DNA of 16,909 bases from assembly GCA_910584045.1 (NCBI GenBank), contig CAJTYO010000061.1:1-16909 (forward strand), given 5' to 3'. This DNA comes from an uncultured Oscillospiraceae bacterium. GTDB taxonomy: Bacteria > Bacillota > Clostridia > Oscillospirales > Oscillospiraceae. A model generated the notes under the pieces. That model was not told the origin of the DNA, searched no databases, and saw only the letters and a program-made list of their open reading frames with translations. The position numbers and the translations under genes were made by a program. Positions 6,924 through 13,105 of the stretch are shown here, piece by piece. How positions within the stretch are numbered: position 1 is the stretch's first letter; each line of letters begins with the position of its first letter.

Positions 6924-7696
6924 TCTGCCTCACCTACCGTTTCTCTGTAAATTTCAAAGAATCTGTCCTCCAGATTCATTCCGCCGCAGACCCGGTCCAA
7001 CTCGCCGCAGACGATCATTTTTCCATTAATAATGATCCCCACCCGGTCACACAGCTTCTCAATCAGGCTGAAAATATGGGTAGAAACAATGATGGTCTTC
7101 CCCTCGTTCCGCAGCTGCTGGAGAAAATCCGTCACCACCTTTGCGGTCAGCACGTCCAGGCCGTTGGTGGGCTCGTCAAAGATGATGATGTCCGGATTAT
7201 GGACGATGGACACCACCAGAGACACCTTCTGCTTCATGCCGGTGGATAGGTTGGCAACCTTCACCTCGGCAAATTTATCAATACCGAAGCGATCGAACAG
7301 GCTCCGCTTCCTCTGATCCCGCACCGCCGGGTCCACCTTGTGCAGGTCCGCAAAAAAGTCGAACAGATAGTTGGGGGTGAAACAGTCCTCCAGCTTCAGC
7401 TCGCTGGTAAGAAAGCCGATGCGGCTGCGCACCTGATCGGGCTCGCGCACTACGCTGGCCCCGTCTACCACGGCGTCGCCGCTGTCTGGACGGATGAGGG
7501 TCGCCAGCATCCGCAGCGTGGTGGTCTTCCCCGCCCCGTTGGGACCCAGCAGGCCAAATATCTCCCCCTCGCGAGCAGTGAAGCTGAGGCCGTTCACCGC
7601 CGTACGCACCTTCTCCTTTGACTTCTCCAGCTTCTGCTGCTTGGCGGAGAGTCGGAAGGTCTTCGTCAATCCCTGTACTTGCAGTATGTCTCCCAT
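6920..7696 (-). CDS. ABC transporter ATP-binding protein (NatA-like)
   Basis: The 258-residue ATPase has a complete set of motifs. Walker A GPNGAGKT is at 51-58, the signature LSTGMKQK at 150-157, Walker B IIIFDEP at 170-176 with catalytic Glu175, the D-loop at GLD (179-181) and the switch His207 in STH. It carries a lysine-rich insertion (about 19-30, AKQQKLEKSKEKV) between the first two strands, a trait of some NatA proteins. It powers the permease encoded downstream. AAGGAGGAACT places a strong ribosome binding site before the ATG. It is the first gene of the operon read from the promoter at 7778-7806. Confidence 0.93.
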   Translation of the reverse strand: MGDILQVQGLTKTFRLSAKQQKLEKSKEKVRTAVNGLSFTAREGEIFGLLGPNGAGKTTTLRMLATLIRPDSGDAVVDGASVVREPDQVRSRIGFLTSELKLEDCFTPNYLFDFFADLHKVDPAVRDQRKRSLFDRFGIDKFAEVKVANLSTGMKQKVSLVVSIVHNPDIIIFDEPTNGLDVLTAKVVTDFLQQLRNEGKTIIVSTHIFSLIEKLCDRVGIIINGKMIVCGELDRVCGGMNLEDRFFEIYRETVGEAE

Positions 7697-7756
7697 AGTT
7701 CCTCCTTATATGGCCACCTTGTCCAGGGGCCCATTTTATATGATCTATCTCTTTAT

Positions 7757-7773
7757 ATATCGTCTTACGATAT
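7757..7773. promoter_or_regulatory. Operator-like palindrome 1 at the natA transcription start
   Basis: ATATCGTCTTACGATAT is an inverted repeat with arms ATATCG/CGATAT around five bases. It covers the predicted start point of the natA operon, a classical site for a repressor. It shares the outline ATATC-N7-GATAT with the second palindrome, whose centre lies 24 bp away. Confidence 0.65.
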
Positions 7774-7777
7774 GTAC

Positions 7778-7806
7778 AATATATCACCGACCGATATGTT
7801 TGTCAA
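7778..7806 (-). promoter_or_regulatory. Sigma-A promoter of the natA-natB-epimerase-greA operon
   Basis: On the minus strand, the consensus TTGACA (7801-7806), a 17-base spacer and TATATT (7778-7783) form a strong promoter. Transcription would start near 7771, leaving a leader of about 75 bases before natA. Two palindromes overlap the spacer and the start point, so high intrinsic strength combined with repression is likely. Confidence 0.88.
7781..7797. promoter_or_regulatory. Operator-like palindrome 2 in the natA promoter spacer
   Basis: ATATCACCGACCGATAT has arms ATATC/GATAT around seven bases and sits almost wholly between the -35 and -10 boxes. A protein bound here would exclude RNA polymerase. 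The cognate regulator is not evident: 17-bp palindromes of this type suit TetR-, PadR- or GntR-class dimers. The adjacent Cro/C1-type gene has different repeats in its own promoter. Confidence 0.65.
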
Positions 7807-7933
7807 GGATAAGGTTTCACAAACATGGACATACACCCATCCAATACAGCCCTCCTCCTTTCTTTTTTATACGCCTCGGCTGTACGTTTCTGCAGATCCT
7901 CCGTAGTTTATCAAATTTCCTTCCGGAAGTCAA

Positions 7934-7993
7934 CTCAAAAGAGTTAATATTTTCTTAAGAAAACATGTACACTAAATTATCTCATTTGAGTTA
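7934..7993 (+). promoter_or_regulatory. Promoter region of the Cro/C1-type regulator with paired repeats
   Basis: Two 13-base repeats, CTCAAAAGAGTTA (7934-7946) and CTCATTTGAGTTA (7981-7993), differ only in their central three bases and are each palindromic (CTCA/TGAG-like). They flank a weak -35 (TTTTCT, 7950-7955), a 17-base spacer and a -10 TAAATT (7973-7978). A 14-bp palindrome TTTTCTTAAGAAAA (7950-7963) covers the -35. This arrangement suits autoregulation by the encoded HTH protein. The promoter hexamers themselves are poor. Confidence 0.45.
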
Positions 7994-8005
7994 GGATGTG
8001 TTGCT

Positions 8006-8251
8006 ATGGAAGACACGCAGACAGCGGTACGGACCAGGATTCTAGAGCTGTGCACTCAGCGTGGCATTACCGTCAACCGCCTGGCTACCCTCAGCGGCGT
8101 CACACAGTCCACCCTCAACAACATCGTCAGCGGCCGGAACCACAGCGCCACAGTATCCACCATTAAAAAGCTGTGCGACGGACTTGACATCTCCCTTCGC
8201 GAGTTTTTTGACGTGCCGGTCTTTGACGACCTGGAGCAGGAAATCCGATAG
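8006..8251 (+). CDS. Small Cro/C1-type (XRE) helix-turn-helix regulator
   Basis: This is an 81-residue single-domain DNA-binding protein. The HTH_3 fold spans about residues 9-67, with the turn region ITVNRLATLSGVTQSTLNNIVSG (21-43) giving helices 2 and 3. It is typed by LATLSGV-x-ST-x-N and by the following TVSTIKKLCDGLDISLREFF, the usual end of this fold. There is no sensor domain, so it probably acts as a small dimeric repressor. An AGGATG about 9 bases upstream is a modest ribosome binding site. It is transcribed divergently from natA, and autoregulation is plausible from the repeats flanking its promoter. Its targets are unknown. Confidence 0.85.
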   Translation: MEDTQTAVRTRILELCTQRGITVNRLATLSGVTQSTLNNIVSGRNHSATVSTIKKLCDGLDISLREFFDVPVFDDLEQEIR

Positions 8252-8287
8252 ACACACCGCCATTTTTTTCTTTTTCACGTCTTCTGC

Positions 8288-8316
8288 TTGCATTTTCCCC
8301 CGTTTTCCAGTATGAT
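8288..8316 (+). promoter_or_regulatory. Sigma-A promoter of the DUF4230 gene
   Basis: TTGCAT (8288-8293), a 17-base spacer and TATGAT (8311-8316) precede the gene by about 50 bases. The DUF4230 gene therefore has its own promoter, separate from the regulator gene upstream. Confidence 0.8.
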
Positions 8317-8368
8317 ACTGTCAGTCAAGTGGAGCGGCTGACCGCCCATAGAAAAGGAGGTACTCGCC

Positions 8369-9022
8369 ATGCAAAAGGAGGAGCTGGAGGCTGGTCTGGA
8401 GATCGAGCCCCAGAAAATGCGGCTGAAAACCAAATTACTGATCGGAGCGGCCATTGTGATGATCCTGTGCGCTGCGGCGCTAGCCTCTTTCCTGTACGGG
8501 GTGTCCATGGGCTCGGCGGAGGATCCGGTGGTTATCACCAGCGACCTGCTGGGGGAACAGCTGCGGGCCGTGCAGGAGCTGACAACGGTGGTCTACTACT
8601 ACACCAATATGGGCCGGTTTGAGAACCAAGTGGATTTTTACGGCTGGAAAGTCCCCTTCACTTCCAAGAGCTTCATTGTCTCCTACGACGGCGTTATTAA
8701 GGCCGGCGTCAATCTGGAGGATGTGACGGTGGAGGTGGATGAGCCGGGGGCCTCTGTCACAGTGACGCTGCCTGACAGCCAGATTCTCTCCCATGAGATT
8801 CCGGAGGACAGCCTGGAGGTCTTTGACGAGAACGACACCCCCTTCAACCGGATCACGCTGGAGGACTATGCCGGCTTCACAGGGGACGAAAAGGGTAAGA
8901 TGGAGCAGCGGGCCATCGACAACGGTCTTCTTACCAGCGCCGATGAAAAGGCACGGCAGGCCGTGGAGTCCTTCCTCAGTCTGATGCCAGGGATGGATAC
9001 ATACACACTGACGGTGGCATAA
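8369..9022 (+). CDS. DUF4230 family membrane-anchored protein
   Basis: The 217-residue protein has a charged N-terminus, one membrane helix at about residues 23-43, and an extracytoplasmic or peripheral domain. Features of that domain match DUF4230: the EQLRAVQELTTVVYYYTNMGRF run (63-84), a SYDGVIKAGVNLEDVTVEVDE segment, and TVTLPDSQILSHEI, followed by a helical tail. The family has no known function. The ATG is preceded by AAAGGAGGT with suitable spacing. The gene stands alone between the HTH regulator and a GC-rich hairpin at 9130-9172. The assignment rests on recalled family pattern, not a search. Confidence 0.75.
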   Translation: MQKEELEAGLEIEPQKMRLKTKLLIGAAIVMILCAAALASFLYGVSMGSAEDPVVITSDLLGEQLRAVQELTTVVYYYTNMGRFENQVDFYGWKVPFTSKSFIVSYDGVIKAGVNLEDVTVEVDEPGASVTVTLPDSQILSHEIPEDSLEVFDENDTPFNRITLEDYAGFTGDEKGKMEQRAIDNGLLTSADEKARQAVESFLSLMPGMDTYTLTVA

Positions 9023-9129
9023 CGGGGACTCGCCTGGCTCTCGTCCTGATCCGCCTATAAGTATAGCAAAGCCCCCAAGGACTATGGGCCATATTTCTTG
9101 AAAGCGGGAGAATCGTTCCTGAATGGAAG

Positions 9130-9172
9130 GCGAAGGGGCCGCACCGGGTATCAGCCGGTGCGGCCCCTTCGC
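9130..9172. terminator. Long GC-rich hairpin between convergent DUF4230 and sdaAA genes
   Basis: GCGAAGGGGCCGCACCGG and its exact reverse complement form an 18-bp stem around a 7-base loop. The stem begins directly after the sdaAA stop codon on the minus strand. Neither side has a run of T, so it is not a textbook intrinsic terminator. Its position between converging genes suggests bidirectional termination or 3'-end protection. Confidence 0.6.
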
Positions 9173-10123
9173 TTATGTAAGCTCTCCGTTCTGCGGTTCA
9201 AGCTTTTCCAGTTTCCAGCGGGCATCCTTGATGGTGAGTATCCGCTGCTTCTTTTTGCCGCAGGCCATCCGCTCCTTTACGGCTCGGCCTGTGGGCGTGG
9301 CAGCCAAACCGCCCAGAGCCGTCTCCCGCAGCTCCATGGGCAGACGGCGGCCCACCTCCCCCATGGCGTCGATAACCTCGTCCACAGGAATGCGGCTCTC
9401 AATGCCCGCCAAGGCCATATCTGCGGCAGCCACAGCGTTTACCGCGCCCACCACGTTACGCTTGATGCACGGCACCTCCACCAGCCCCGCCACCGGATCA
9501 CAGGCCAGGCCCAGCAGATTTTTCAAGGCCATTGCCACAGCATGGCACAGCTGCTCCGACGTGCCGCCCCGCAGACATACCAGAGCCCCCGCCGCCATGG
9601 CCGACGCGCTGCCGATCTCCGCCTGGCATCCACCCGCCGCTCCGGAGATACAGGCCCGATAGGCGATCACCGCCCCCACGCCGCTGGCGGTATACATAGC
9701 CTCCAGCATCTTCTCCTCCGGCAAATTTTCCCGCCAGTACAGCGGGATCAGCACCGCCGGCAGCACGCCGCAGGCCCCCGCCGTGGGCGCGGCCACCACC
9801 CGGCGCATACATGCGTTGCTCTCCCCCATAGAGAGCGCCTCGGCAACAACCTGGGCCATAAACTCTCCGCCAATGGGATCCTGCTCAGAGTATTCGTGCA
9901 TCAGCTTTCCCTGTCCCCCCGCCATGCCGCTGAGGCTGCGGCGGTCACCAGTATAGACCTCAGAGGCCTCCTTCATGGCGTGCCAGTTCTGGGCCATTTT
10001 CTCCAGGGACTCCGCCCGGGACACCCCCCGGTTCTCCATATCCGTCTCCAGGATGACCTCCCAGAACCGCTTGCCCTCCCGGCGGGCGGCGGTGACAATC
10101 TCCTGCATAGAATCCAGGTTCAT
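9173..10123 (-). CDS. sdaAA: L-serine dehydratase, alpha subunit (iron-sulfur dependent)
   Basis: This 316-residue catalytic subunit, with SdaAB, deaminates L-serine to pyruvate and ammonia in the cytoplasm through a [4Fe-4S] cluster. Conserved cysteine-bearing motifs are seen: APTAGACG (Cys118), GGCQAEIGSASAM (Cys166), LACDPVAG (Cys208) and VPCIKRN (Cys219). Three of these ligate the cluster in the family. Length matches Firmicute SdaAA. The ATG is two bases after the sdaAB stop, and its ribosome binding site AAAAGGAGG lies inside the end of sdaAB, so translation is coupled. Air exposure should inactivate the enzyme, which suits an anaerobe. Confidence 0.97.
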   Translation of the reverse strand: MNLDSMQEIVTAARREGKRFWEVILETDMENRGVSRAESLEKMAQNWHAMKEASEVYTGDRRSLSGMAGGQGKLMHEYSEQDPIGGEFMAQVVAEALSMGESNACMRRVVAAPTAGACGVLPAVLIPLYWRENLPEEKMLEAMYTASGVGAVIAYRACISGAAGGCQAEIGSASAMAAGALVCLRGGTSEQLCHAVAMALKNLLGLACDPVAGLVEVPCIKRNVVGAVNAVAAADMALAGIESRIPVDEVIDAMGEVGRRLPMELRETALGGLAATPTGRAVKERMACGKKKQRILTIKDARWKLEKLEPQNGELT

Positions 10124-10125
10124 GG

Positions 10126-10791
10126 TCAGTCCTCCTTTTTATAGTGGATCACCTGAAGGATACCCGGCTGCTTCTCGATCAGCTCCACAATGTAGCTCGG
10201 CACAGGGTCATCTGTCTCAATAATCATCATTACATTACCGCCCTTGGCACTACGGTGCATACTCATGTTGGCCACGTTGACCCGTGCCAAGGACAGGGCT
10301 GTGGACACATCGGACAGGTTGCTCTGGTTGTCCATATTTTGGATAATAAGCGTATGATAGTCCCCGGAAAAGCTGACTGACACGCCGTCCAGCTTATCCA
10401 CCATGATGCGCGCGCCGCCGATGGAGCTGGCCTGCATCTTCATCTTCCGGCCCGATTCGGCGGTAATCACCATCTTCACGCTGTTGGGGTGGGCGTCCCG
10501 GAGATCAATCTCCTCAAAGGAAAACTTCAGCCCGCGCTGGGCGGCAATCTCAAAGCTGTTGGGGATGTCCAGATCGTCCGTTGCCATACCCAGCAGGCCC
10601 GCTATCAGCGCCTTATCCGTGCCGTGCCCCACTCCCGTCTCTGCGAAAGAACCGTGCAGGTACAGTTCCGCTTTTACCGGCCTCTCCCCCAGCAAAGTGC
10701 GTGCCATACGACCAATGCGGACAGCCCCCGCCGTGTGCGAGCTGGACGGTCCCACCATGATGGGACCCATGATGTCGAATACATCGATCAT
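10126..10791 (-). CDS. sdaAB: L-serine dehydratase, beta subunit
   Basis: The 221-residue subunit begins with the family motif GPIMVGPSSSHTAGAVRIGR (residues 9-28), where the Ser/His region helps form the active site. It continues with GSFAETGVGHGTDKA. It ends in an ACT domain (about 146-221) that in relatives binds a serine or regulates the enzyme. It assembles with SdaAA encoded immediately downstream. GGGAGGG about 7 bases before the ATG is the ribosome binding site. It lies 51 bases after the DegV gene, with no terminator between, so the three genes probably share one transcript. Confidence 0.97.
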   Translation of the reverse strand: MIDVFDIMGPIMVGPSSSHTAGAVRIGRMARTLLGERPVKAELYLHGSFAETGVGHGTDKALIAGLLGMATDDLDIPNSFEIAAQRGLKFSFEEIDLRDAHPNSVKMVITAESGRKMKMQASSIGGARIMVDKLDGVSVSFSGDYHTLIIQNMDNQSNLSDVSTALSLARVNVANMSMHRSAKGGNVMMIIETDDPVPSYIVELIEKQPGILQVIHYKKED

Positions 10792-10842
10792 GACCGTTCC
10801 CTCCCCGAACGTTCCATTTTTCCTGTTTCTGTACTGCGCCGG

Positions 10843-11700
10843 TTAAATATCTATTTTTTTGCTGCACGCCACCGCCATAGACCCCGCGCCAATGTGGCAG
10901 GCCACGCTGAGGGACAACCGGTCCATATGGATTTCGTAGCCGGGGAACCGCGCCTCAAGTTCGCGCTTCCACTCCTGCGCCTCCTCGTCGGAGCAGGTAT
11001 AGGCGGCGCAGAGGTGGACCGCTTTCCCGGCAAAGCGCACGGCAATATCCTTTTCCATGGCATCCAACATAATCTTTTTGGCGGACTTCCAGCCCCGTGC
11101 CTTGGCGAAGGCGTCCAGCTTCTCCCCCTGAATCTGCAGCACAGGCTTGATGTTCAGCACCGTGCCGATAGCGGCGCCGGCGGCGGTGACCCGGCCGCCC
11201 TTCTTCAGATATTTCAGCGTGTCCACCGTGATGTAGATACTGGCCTCCAGCCGCTCCCGCATCAGCATGTCGTGGATGGCCTTCCCGTCCATGCCGGCCT
11301 CAGCCATTGCCAGCGCGTCCAGCGTGGACTGCCGCTGGGTGATAGAGATGCGCTGGTTGTCCACAACAAAGACCCTGTCCTTGTACTCGGCGGACAGCAT
11401 CAGCGCCGTCTCGCAGGATGCAGACAGACCGCTGGACATAGGGATATAGACCACCTGATCATGGGTCTCTAGCAGTTGGTCCCACAAATCGGTCACATCC
11501 CCCGGCGCCGGCTGGGAGGTGGAGATATCCGCATCCTCCGCCAGACGACGGTAAAACTGCTCCTGAGTGAGAGTGACGTCCTCAAAGAACAGCTCCTCAT
11601 TGATATAAAAGGGCATGGGCAGCACCCGGATGCCCAGTTCCTTGGCGGCGGCCTGCGTGATGCCGCTGTTGCTGTCGGTTGCGATTGCTACGTTTGCCAT
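10843..11700 (-). CDS. DegV family fatty-acid-binding protein (FakB-like)
   Basis: The 285-residue protein has the two-domain DegV fold. An N-terminal EDD domain carries ISTSQPAPGD (59-68), whose serine contacts the fatty-acid carboxylate in FakB structures, and YIPMSSGLSAS (85-95). The C-terminal HIGAGSMAVA (269-278) corresponds to the H-x-GPG motif near the same carboxylate. FakB proteins present fatty acids to the kinase FakA for entry into phospholipid synthesis; no fakA is in the window. GGAGGAG lies about 10 bases before the ATG. It is the first gene of the probable operon with sdaAB and sdaAA. Confidence 0.93.
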   Translation of the reverse strand: MANVAIATDSNSGITQAAAKELGIRVLPMPFYINEELFFEDVTLTQEQFYRRLAEDADISTSQPAPGDVTDLWDQLLETHDQVVYIPMSSGLSASCETALMLSAEYKDRVFVVDNQRISITQRQSTLDALAMAEAGMDGKAIHDMLMRERLEASIYITVDTLKYLKKGGRVTAAGAAIGTVLNIKPVLQIQGEKLDAFAKARGWKSAKKIMLDAMEKDIAVRFAGKAVHLCAAYTCSDEEAQEWKRELEARFPGYEIHMDRLSLSVACHIGAGSMAVACSKKIDI

Positions 11701-11754
11701 ATAAAAATAACTCCTCCATGCCGCCTGGCGGCGTTCTTATCAATCCGATTTCAT

Positions 11755-11783
11755 TCTATACCATAGGCCGGGCGGTCTGTCAA
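11755..11783 (-). promoter_or_regulatory. Sigma-A promoter of the degV-sdaAB-sdaAA operon
   Basis: On the minus strand, a perfect -35 TTGACA (11778-11783) is followed after 17 bases by TATAGA (11755-11760), or after 19 bases by TAGAAT. It lies about 55 bases before the DegV start. A short GCCGCC/GGCGGC inverted repeat (11720-11732) sits between the promoter and the ribosome binding site. Confidence 0.7.
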
Positions 11784-11810
11784 GCTTCTTTTTTCCGCAG
11801 CGCCGCCGTC

Positions 11811-12143
11811 CTACCGCCGGATGAACTTCTCGTCCCCCGCCGGTATGCCGCTCTCATCCGAGACATACCGCTCCACCCGCATGTGGAGGCCGTACTTTTC
11901 GCGCAGCCGGATAATCTCCGCCATCATCGGCGAGGCATGGTGAAGGTCGATGGCTTTCTGGTCCCGCCATCTGTCAATCAACAGCACGGTCTCCGGGTCC
12001 TCCATGGGGAAGAAATATGCATAGCGCTCATTTCCCTCCTCGGCGCGGATAAGCCGGACAATGCCGCTTACGGTCATCTCCTCCGCGAATTTCCTGGCGC
12101 TCCCCGCCTGGCCGGAGTAGTAGATATGCACGGTGACAGCCAT
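11811..12143 (-). CDS. ABM-fold monooxygenase-like protein (YgiN-type)
   Basis: The 110-residue protein has the small ferredoxin-like antibiotic biosynthesis monooxygenase pattern. It starts with a beta strand (VTVHIYY), then a helix, then ETVLLIDRWRDQKAIDLHHASPMM (51-74), which matches the conserved E-x-W-x-D-x-x-A-x-x-x-H-x-x-S region of putative quinol monooxygenases. Such proteins act as dimers on quinones or aromatic substrates without a cofactor, though many have no proven activity. The ribosome binding site AAGGGGGA is 7-9 bases upstream. It starts 12 bases after the TIGR04255-family gene and is almost certainly translated from the same mRNA. The C-terminal tail (about 92-110) extends beyond the domain. 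Confidence 0.85.
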   Translation of the reverse strand: MAVTVHIYYSGQAGSARKFAEEMTVSGIVRLIRAEEGNERYAYFFPMEDPETVLLIDRWRDQKAIDLHHASPMMAEIIRLREKYGLHMRVERYVSDESGIPAGDEKFIRR

Positions 12144-12155
12144 ATTTCATCCCCC

Positions 12156-12941
12156 TTACTGTGGCTCCATCGCGCTGTGGAGCCGGTCGGTAATCGCCCC
12201 CTGGAACAGGGGCGCAGAATGTCCGTGCAGCGTCTCCAGACCGCCGGCAGCCATGCGGGGATCAATCTGCCCGCTCATGAACAGGTCCATATCCAGAATG
12301 AACTTCACCTCCGGATCCTGGGGGGCGTTGGGGATGTTCTGCTTGACCATGCCAGGTCCGGCGTGGATCTTGACATGGCAGGAGCTGTCCAGGTTCAGCT
12401 CCACATCCACGGAGCACTTCCGGGCGGCGGATTCGTCCACGTCCTCCTCCGCCAGTACGCCCAGGTAGGGCGCGGCAATCAGCTCCCGCCAGGGCTCCCT
12501 CTCCAGCTCCAGTGCCCTGCGGGAAAAAATATTCACATATCGCAGGCCGATTCGCTCAAAAAATGCGGGTTGATAAATTCGGATAAACTGGGCCAGCGGC
12601 AGGTCGAATTGCTGGCCGAAGCCCTCCCATCCCGGGTAAGCCACAGTGGACAGGGATATAAAGCCGCTGGTCAAATTCAGTTTCCAGTGGCCGTCGGCGG
12701 AGATGAAGTTGTGGTTGATCACTGTCTTCGGGGGCTCCGCCGCCGCGCCGGGGACGGGGATTCTGGGGGCGGACTGCTCCTCCTTGGCGGCATAGCGGGG
12801 AAACATACCCCGGACCGCGTCCTGGAAATCCACAGGCTCCCTGGCCCCGATGGACAAAATTGCGGGGAAGCGGAGCTGACAGATCACCTCCGCCAGCTGT
12901 GGTCTGTCGTAATGGGTGCGCGGATTATCAGAATATAGCAT
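12156..12941 (-). CDS. TIGR04255 family protein of unknown function
   Basis: The 261-residue soluble protein resembles the sporadically distributed TIGR04255 family. It opens with QLAEVICQLRFPAIL (15-29), followed by FQDAVRGMFPRY, has a central FFERIGLRYVNIF motif, and ends with ETLHGHSAPLFQGAITDRLHSAM. No catalytic residues, membrane helix or known domain are apparent, and the family has no established role. The ATG at 12941 is chosen because AGGAGGG lies 8 bases upstream; an in-frame ATG 24 bases earlier lacks a site. It is the first gene of a two-gene operon with the ABM-fold protein, under the promoter at 12974-13002. Family assignment is from recalled sequence pattern. Confidence 0.75.
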   Translation of the reverse strand: MLYSDNPRTHYDRPQLAEVICQLRFPAILSIGAREPVDFQDAVRGMFPRYAAKEEQSAPRIPVPGAAAEPPKTVINHNFISADGHWKLNLTSGFISLSTVAYPGWEGFGQQFDLPLAQFIRIYQPAFFERIGLRYVNIFSRRALELEREPWRELIAAPYLGVLAEEDVDESAARKCSVDVELNLDSSCHVKIHAGPGMVKQNIPNAPQDPEVKFILDMDLFMSGQIDPRMAAGGLETLHGHSAPLFQGAITDRLHSAMEPQ

Positions 12942-12973
12942 AGCTTGATCCCTCCTGATGGGCATTTTCTCTT

Positions 12974-13002
12974 ATTGTATCCCGTATGGAGAGAAAAGTC
13001 AA
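12974..13002 (-). promoter_or_regulatory. Sigma-A promoter of the TIGR04255-ABM operon
   Basis: On the minus strand, TTGACT (12997-13002), a 17-base spacer and TACAAT (12974-12979) lie about 33 bases before the chosen start codon. Both hexamers are one base from consensus, so this should be a strong vegetative promoter with a very short leader. Confidence 0.82.
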
Positions 13003-13048
13003 ACAGAACTATGGACAATTCTTTTCCGACAGACACCCGCAAAGCACC

Positions 13049-13083
13049 CGAGAGCGCTCCGAACCATCCTCGGAGCGCTCTCG
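13049..13083 (-). terminator. GC-rich hairpin downstream of the SleB-type gene
   Basis: CGAGAGCGCTCCGA and its exact complement make a 14-bp stem with a 7-base loop, 22 bases past the stop codon of the hydrolase gene. No T run follows on the minus strand (GGTGCTTTG). It is probably a terminator or mRNA end-protecting structure, and it insulates the promoter of the next operon. The assignment is positional. Confidence 0.6.
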
Positions 13084-13105
13084 CAAAACTGTATACGGAT
13101 TCATT

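Noticed and set aside
8006..9022. HTH regulator plus DUF4230 protein as a toxin-antitoxin pair
   Set aside because: The second gene has its own promoter 100 bases downstream, is membrane-anchored and far larger than typical toxins, and there is no overlap or coupling.
9098..10144. 348-codon plus-strand frame opposite sdaAA
   Set aside because: It mirrors the sdaAA coding frame, its first part lies in the terminator-like hairpin, and the predicted protein is His/Arg/Gln-rich with no domain.
11679..12938. 419-codon plus-strand frame opposite the TIGR04255/ABM operon
   Set aside because: It is longer than either real gene but spans two minus-strand genes and their gap, and lacks a start signal. 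The minus strand has a consensus promoter and strong ribosome binding sites.
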